From Paucidesulfovibrio sp036541255 (GTDB lineage: Bacteria > Desulfobacterota > Desulfovibrionia > Desulfovibrionales > Desulfovibrionaceae): DNA of 64,000 nt. Made by a program: the position numbers and the translations under genes. Location of the stretch: assembly GCA_036541255.1 (NCBI GenBank), contig JAZHDD010000037.1, positions 1 to 64,000 of the forward strand, given 5' to 3'. Under the pieces are notes generated by a model. It made no database searches. It had not been told where the DNA came from and worked only from the letters and a program-made list of their open reading frames with translations. Shown here piece after piece: positions 61,196-64,000 of the stretch (positions are counted from its first letter, which is position 1; each line of letters opens with the position of its first letter).

Positions 61196-62363
61196 AATTC
61201 TCTTCGTTGACGACGACGAAATGCTGCTCAAGGCCGTGCGCCGCTCTTTGGGAAGTCGGTTTGAGTTGGACGTTGCCGTGGGGCCGATTGCCGCCTTGGA
61301 GAAAATGAATTCGGACGGCCCTTATGCAGTGGTTGTGTCCGATTTGAAGATGCCGGTAATGGACGGCATCAGCCTGCTGTCCAAGGTTCGCAAACTGTCG
61401 CCCGATACCGTGCGTGTCATCCTGACGGGTTTTGCGGACCTGGATAATGCCGTGGATGCGGTCAACCGAGGAGAGGTCTACAGATTTCTGACCAAACCGT
61501 GCGAGGATGGGATTCTTTCCGAAGTACTCCAGAACTGTTTGCGGCAATATTTGCTCGTTACTGCGGAGCGGGAACTGCTGGAAAAGACGCTCAAGGGATG
61601 CGTGGCGGTGCTCACGGAGACGCTTTCCCTGGTCAATCCCGAGGCGTTCGGTAGGGCGGCCCGTGTTGCCCGGTTTACCACGGCCATTGCCAAGCAGGCG
61701 GACTGCGAAGAGTTATGGAAATATGAAGTGGCTGCAATGCTGTCCCAGATCGGTTGCGTAATCCTGCCGGAAAAGGCGATGCTCAAGCTGGCCAAAGGGC
61801 AGAAGTTTGATACCGAGGAACAGCAACTCTTCGACATGCATCCAATTATCGGTCGGAATCTGCTTGCGCGCATCCCTCGTATGGAGGATGTGGCAGACAT
61901 GGTGGCCTATCAGGAGAAAAATTTCGACGGTAGCGGCATTCCTCTGGATGGCATGAGCGGAGAGGATATTCCCTTGGGGGCGCGCATTCTGCGCGTGGCC
62001 ATTGATTTCGATCTGGCCTATAGCCGCGTCGGCACTTTTGCCAAGGCCTTTGCCGTGTTGGAAGAACAAATTGAACGGTACGATCCGGTTATGCTGTATT
62101 ACCTGGAAGGTTGTCTGGGCAGGGAAGCCCATTACGACTTCGGTACGTTGCTGGTCAAGGAGCTGCGCAGCGGCATGGTCATGGATCAGGCTGTTTCAAC
62201 CCTTGGGGGGTTGCATTTGTTGCGCAAGGGGCGGGAACTTACCCCTGTGCTTGTAACCAAGCTGCGCGCCGTGCATGAGCGGGTAGGAGTGGGAGAACCC
62301 ATCAAAGTTCTTATTCCCGCGAATATGCCGCAACGTGATCTTGCAGATATTGTTAAGGAATAG
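61188..62363 (+). CDS. Response regulator with degenerate HD-GYP-like output domain
   Basis: 391 residues. The receiver is complete: D8-D10, phospho-acceptor D52 in SDLKMPVMDG, and K103-P104. The second half (about 140-330) aligns by pattern to HD-GYP phosphodiesterases, but the key residues are changed. The HD pair reads S186-Q187, the HHE motif reads YQEK (241-244), and GYP reads GIP (250-252). c-di-GMP hydrolysis is therefore unlikely. The start overlaps the HDOD gene stop by 8 bp. It is the last gene of the unit. Confidence 0.88.
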   Translation: MPRILFVDDDEMLLKAVRRSLGSRFELDVAVGPIAALEKMNSDGPYAVVVSDLKMPVMDGISLLSKVRKLSPDTVRVILTGFADLDNAVDAVNRGEVYRFLTKPCEDGILSEVLQNCLRQYLLVTAERELLEKTLKGCVAVLTETLSLVNPEAFGRAARVARFTTAIAKQADCEELWKYEVAAMLSQIGCVILPEKAMLKLAKGQKFDTEEQQLFDMHPIIGRNLLARIPRMEDVADMVAYQEKNFDGSGIPLDGMSGEDIPLGARILRVAIDFDLAYSRVGTFAKAFAVLEEQIERYDPVMLYYLEGCLGREAHYDFGTLLVKELRSGMVMDQAVSTLGGLHLLRKGRELTPVLVTKLRAVHERVGVGEPIKVLIPANMPQRDLADIVKE

Positions 62364-62389
62364 TGCTGCACTAAAGTGTTTTCTTACAG

Positions 62390-62435
62390 CAAACAACAAA
62401 CCGTCCGGGGTGCACCCCGGACGGTTTGTTGTTTG
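62390..62435. terminator. 46-bp perfect palindrome, bidirectional terminator
   Basis: A perfect inverted repeat with 23-bp arms and no spacer, centred on TGCA at 62411-62414. The GC core is flanked by CAAACAACAAA on the left and its complement on the right. It lies between converging operons. Confidence 0.75.
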
Positions 62436-62456
62436 GATGAAGAGGGACGCTACTGA

Positions 62457-64000
62457 TCAGCCCAAACCCATGCCCGGCTGCATCAGTTTTCCGGTCAGAG
62501 CGGTTTCATATCCGCCCAGGGCGTTCACCTTGTCCTGGAAGTCCTGCCCCCGGATCAAACGCAGCAGGGAAAGAATGCGCGGGTCATCGGCCAGTTCTAC
62601 GGAGAAAATCAGATCGTAGCGTTCACGGGCCAGCGGCACGAAATCCAGACCGAGCGCCTTGGCTGCGGCATGAATGCCCAGGCCGCAGTCGGCGGAGCCT
62701 GTGAGGACGTTCACGGCAACGGCCATATGGGTGAATTCTTCCTGCCCGTAACCTCGAACATCGTCGGGGGATATCCCCGCGACTTTGAGATGGTGGTCCA
62801 GGAGAATACGTGTTCCCGCACCACGTTGCCTGTTGATGAAGCTGATGTCCGCGCGCGCCAGATCTTGGACGCCCGTGATGTTTTTGGGGTTGCCCGGCGC
62901 CACGATCAAGCCTTGATGGCGGATGGCCAAGTTGACCACATTGACTTGGATGTCGGGCAGATACCGTTTGAGGAAGGGAAAGTTGAAGTCGCCGGTTTCC
63001 GGGTCGAAGAGATGTACGCCCGCAAACAGGGTTGCACCGGTCTTCAAGGCGTTGATGCCGCCCATGCTGCCGACGTGGCTGGACGTCAGGCGCAACGGAT
63101 GCGGCAAGCCCATGAGTTCGTTTGCAAGCAGGTCCAGCGTGTTGTCGTGGCTTCCCACATGAATCAACACGTCGGACAGTTCGGATTCGGGAACCAGCAA
63201 TTCCACGAGTACCATGTCGTCCGCTTCCACTCCGTCGCTGGAGGGCGGAATGCGTGTTATGGCCTGGGCTTTGGTCAGAGTTGTGATCATCCCGGCGCCT
63301 CTGGCCAGGGGGGCGGCCAAAAGCTGGTCGTTGACCCGGCCTACGGCGAGACGAACCACCTCTTCAAGGCCGAGTCGGGAAGGGGTGCGGCGAATGAGCC
63401 GGGCCGGCAGCTTGCGGCGTTCGGGCAGGGTGGTCCGGGAAAGCCAGGCAACAATGGGCGCAAGAACGTCCTCGAAGCAGATTACGGCGCTGACGGGATA
63501 GCCGGGGGCGCCCACGAGCAGTTTGCCTTCGGCATGAGCGAGCAGCGTAGGCTTGCCAGGCATGACCGTAATACCGTGGCAGAGAATTTGTCCCAGTTTT
63601 TCAAAAACTTTTTTGGTGTAATCCCGGGAGCCTGCCGAGGAACCGGCTCCGACGACAATGATCTGCGCTTCAGAGTTCAAGGCGGCCTGCACTGCCAGGG
63701 TCAAGGCCTCTTCATCATCGGGGACGATTGCCCCAACCAGGGGAACTGCTCCCCACTGTCGGGCCAGGGCAGCGAAAACCTGCGAGTTGCTTTCAATGAC
63801 CTGACCCGCCTTGGGTGTGGGGCCGGTGGCGTATCCCAGGACTTCATCGCCCGTGGGCAGGAAGGCGATTTTGAGGCGCTCGTGCACGGTCACTTCCCAG
63901 ATGCCTGCGGAGAGCAGCGCTCCCACATCGTATGCACTCAGGGTCCGGTTTTGCGGCAGGAGCAGCTCCGTGGCCACGATGTCTTCGCCGATGCGGCGGA
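62457..64000 (-). CDS. MoeA-type molybdopterin protein fused to a periplasmic-binding-like domain, 5' end missing
   Basis: The frame is open to the window edge. The N-terminal half present here has MoeA landmarks: RRIGEDIVATELLL, FLPTGDEVLG, ESNSQVFAALARQWG, VGAGSSAGSRDYT and GAPGYPVSAVICFEDVLAP. The C-terminal half (about 230 residues) is a PBP_like domain (PF12727-type), with LRLTSSHVGSMGGINALKTGATLFAGVHL and FINRQRGAGTRILLDHHL. Such fusions are known in molybdate or tungstate metabolism and may insert or sense the metal. No molybdate transporter is visible. Confidence 0.92.
   Translation of the reverse strand, partial: RRIGEDIVATELLLPQNRTLSAYDVGALLSAGIWEVTVHERLKIAFLPTGDEVLGYATGPTPKAGQVIESNSQVFAALARQWGAVPLVGAIVPDDEEALTLAVQAALNSEAQIIVVGAGSSAGSRDYTKKVFEKLGQILCHGITVMPGKPTLLAHAEGKLLVGAPGYPVSAVICFEDVLAPIVAWLSRTTLPERRKLPARLIRRTPSRLGLEEVVRLAVGRVNDQLLAAPLARGAGMITTLTKAQAITRIPPSSDGVEADDMVLVELLVPESELSDVLIHVGSHDNTLDLLANELMGLPHPLRLTSSHVGSMGGINALKTGATLFAGVHLFDPETGDFNFPFLKRYLPDIQVNVVNLAIRHQGLIVAPGNPKNITGVQDLARADISFINRQRGAGTRILLDHHLKVAGISPDDVRGYGQEEFTHMAVAVNVLTGSADCGLGIHAAAKALGLDFVPLARERYDLIFSVELADDPRILSLLRLIRGQDFQDKVNALGGYETALTGKLMQPGMGLG

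Overview
The window is GC-rich, densely coded bacterial DNA. Its gene content and order point to a motile sulfate reducer of the Desulfovibrio / Pseudodesulfovibrio group (Desulfovibrionaceae). The main pointers are a Desulfovibrio-style flgF-flgG-flgA-flgH-flgI-flgJ-flgN-flgK-flgL-csrA-fliW run facing flgM and a FlgM-associated gene, a short PutA beside an Lrp regulator, a liv branched-chain amino acid importer, folE2 behind nikR, and a MoeA/periplasmic-binding-protein fusion. The genus is an inference; no rRNA gene is present.

Layout. 1-2625: the end of a HerA/DUF853 ATPase, then two tandem PilZ (c-di-GMP) proteins on the minus strand. 3113-6703: putA and an Lrp/AsnC regulator, divergent from livGJHMF (6928-11839). 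12015-15851: a methyltransferase, nikR-folE2, a small orphan flagellar-rod-like protein and an FAD dehydrogenase. 16098-21156: a receiver-less sigma-54 activator, a large TPR protein and a MEMO1-family protein. 21239-31817 (minus): the translation/RNA operon tRNA-Gly(CCC)-rimP-nusA-ylxR-infB-DUF503-rbfA-nrnA-truB-rpsO-pnp. 31932-43606: a small PilZ gene and the flagellar hook/rod/ring operon, which has a good sigma-54 promoter, followed by csrA-fliW and the opposing FlgM unit with a sigma-28-like promoter. 43780-52131: nadK, a DUF89-like protein, mltA, gatB, mtnA and der. 52218-54323: tRNA-Ser(GCT) and an NSS-family transporter with its 33-residue small subunit. 54399-55184: a DUF4197 protein. 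55505-62363: a translationally coupled signalling operon of two histidine kinases and two response regulators with HDOD or degenerate HD-GYP outputs. 62457-end: a MoeA/PBP fusion, cut by the window edge.

How the genes fit together. The Liv importer, PutA and Lrp look like one amino-acid uptake and catabolism locus. The flagellar block shows layered control: sigma-54 for middle genes, sigma-28 with FlgM for late genes, CsrA/FliW after transcription, and PilZ proteins for c-di-GMP input. The long minus-strand unit is a classic ribosome/RNA operon headed by a tRNA, as in E. coli metY-rimP-nusA-infB. No CRISPR array, insertion sequence, prophage or rRNA gene was seen. The most open-ended loci are the 55.5-62.4 kb signalling operon, the DUF89-like protein at 44.6 kb, and the nested inverted repeats over the transporter promoter at 52.6 kb.
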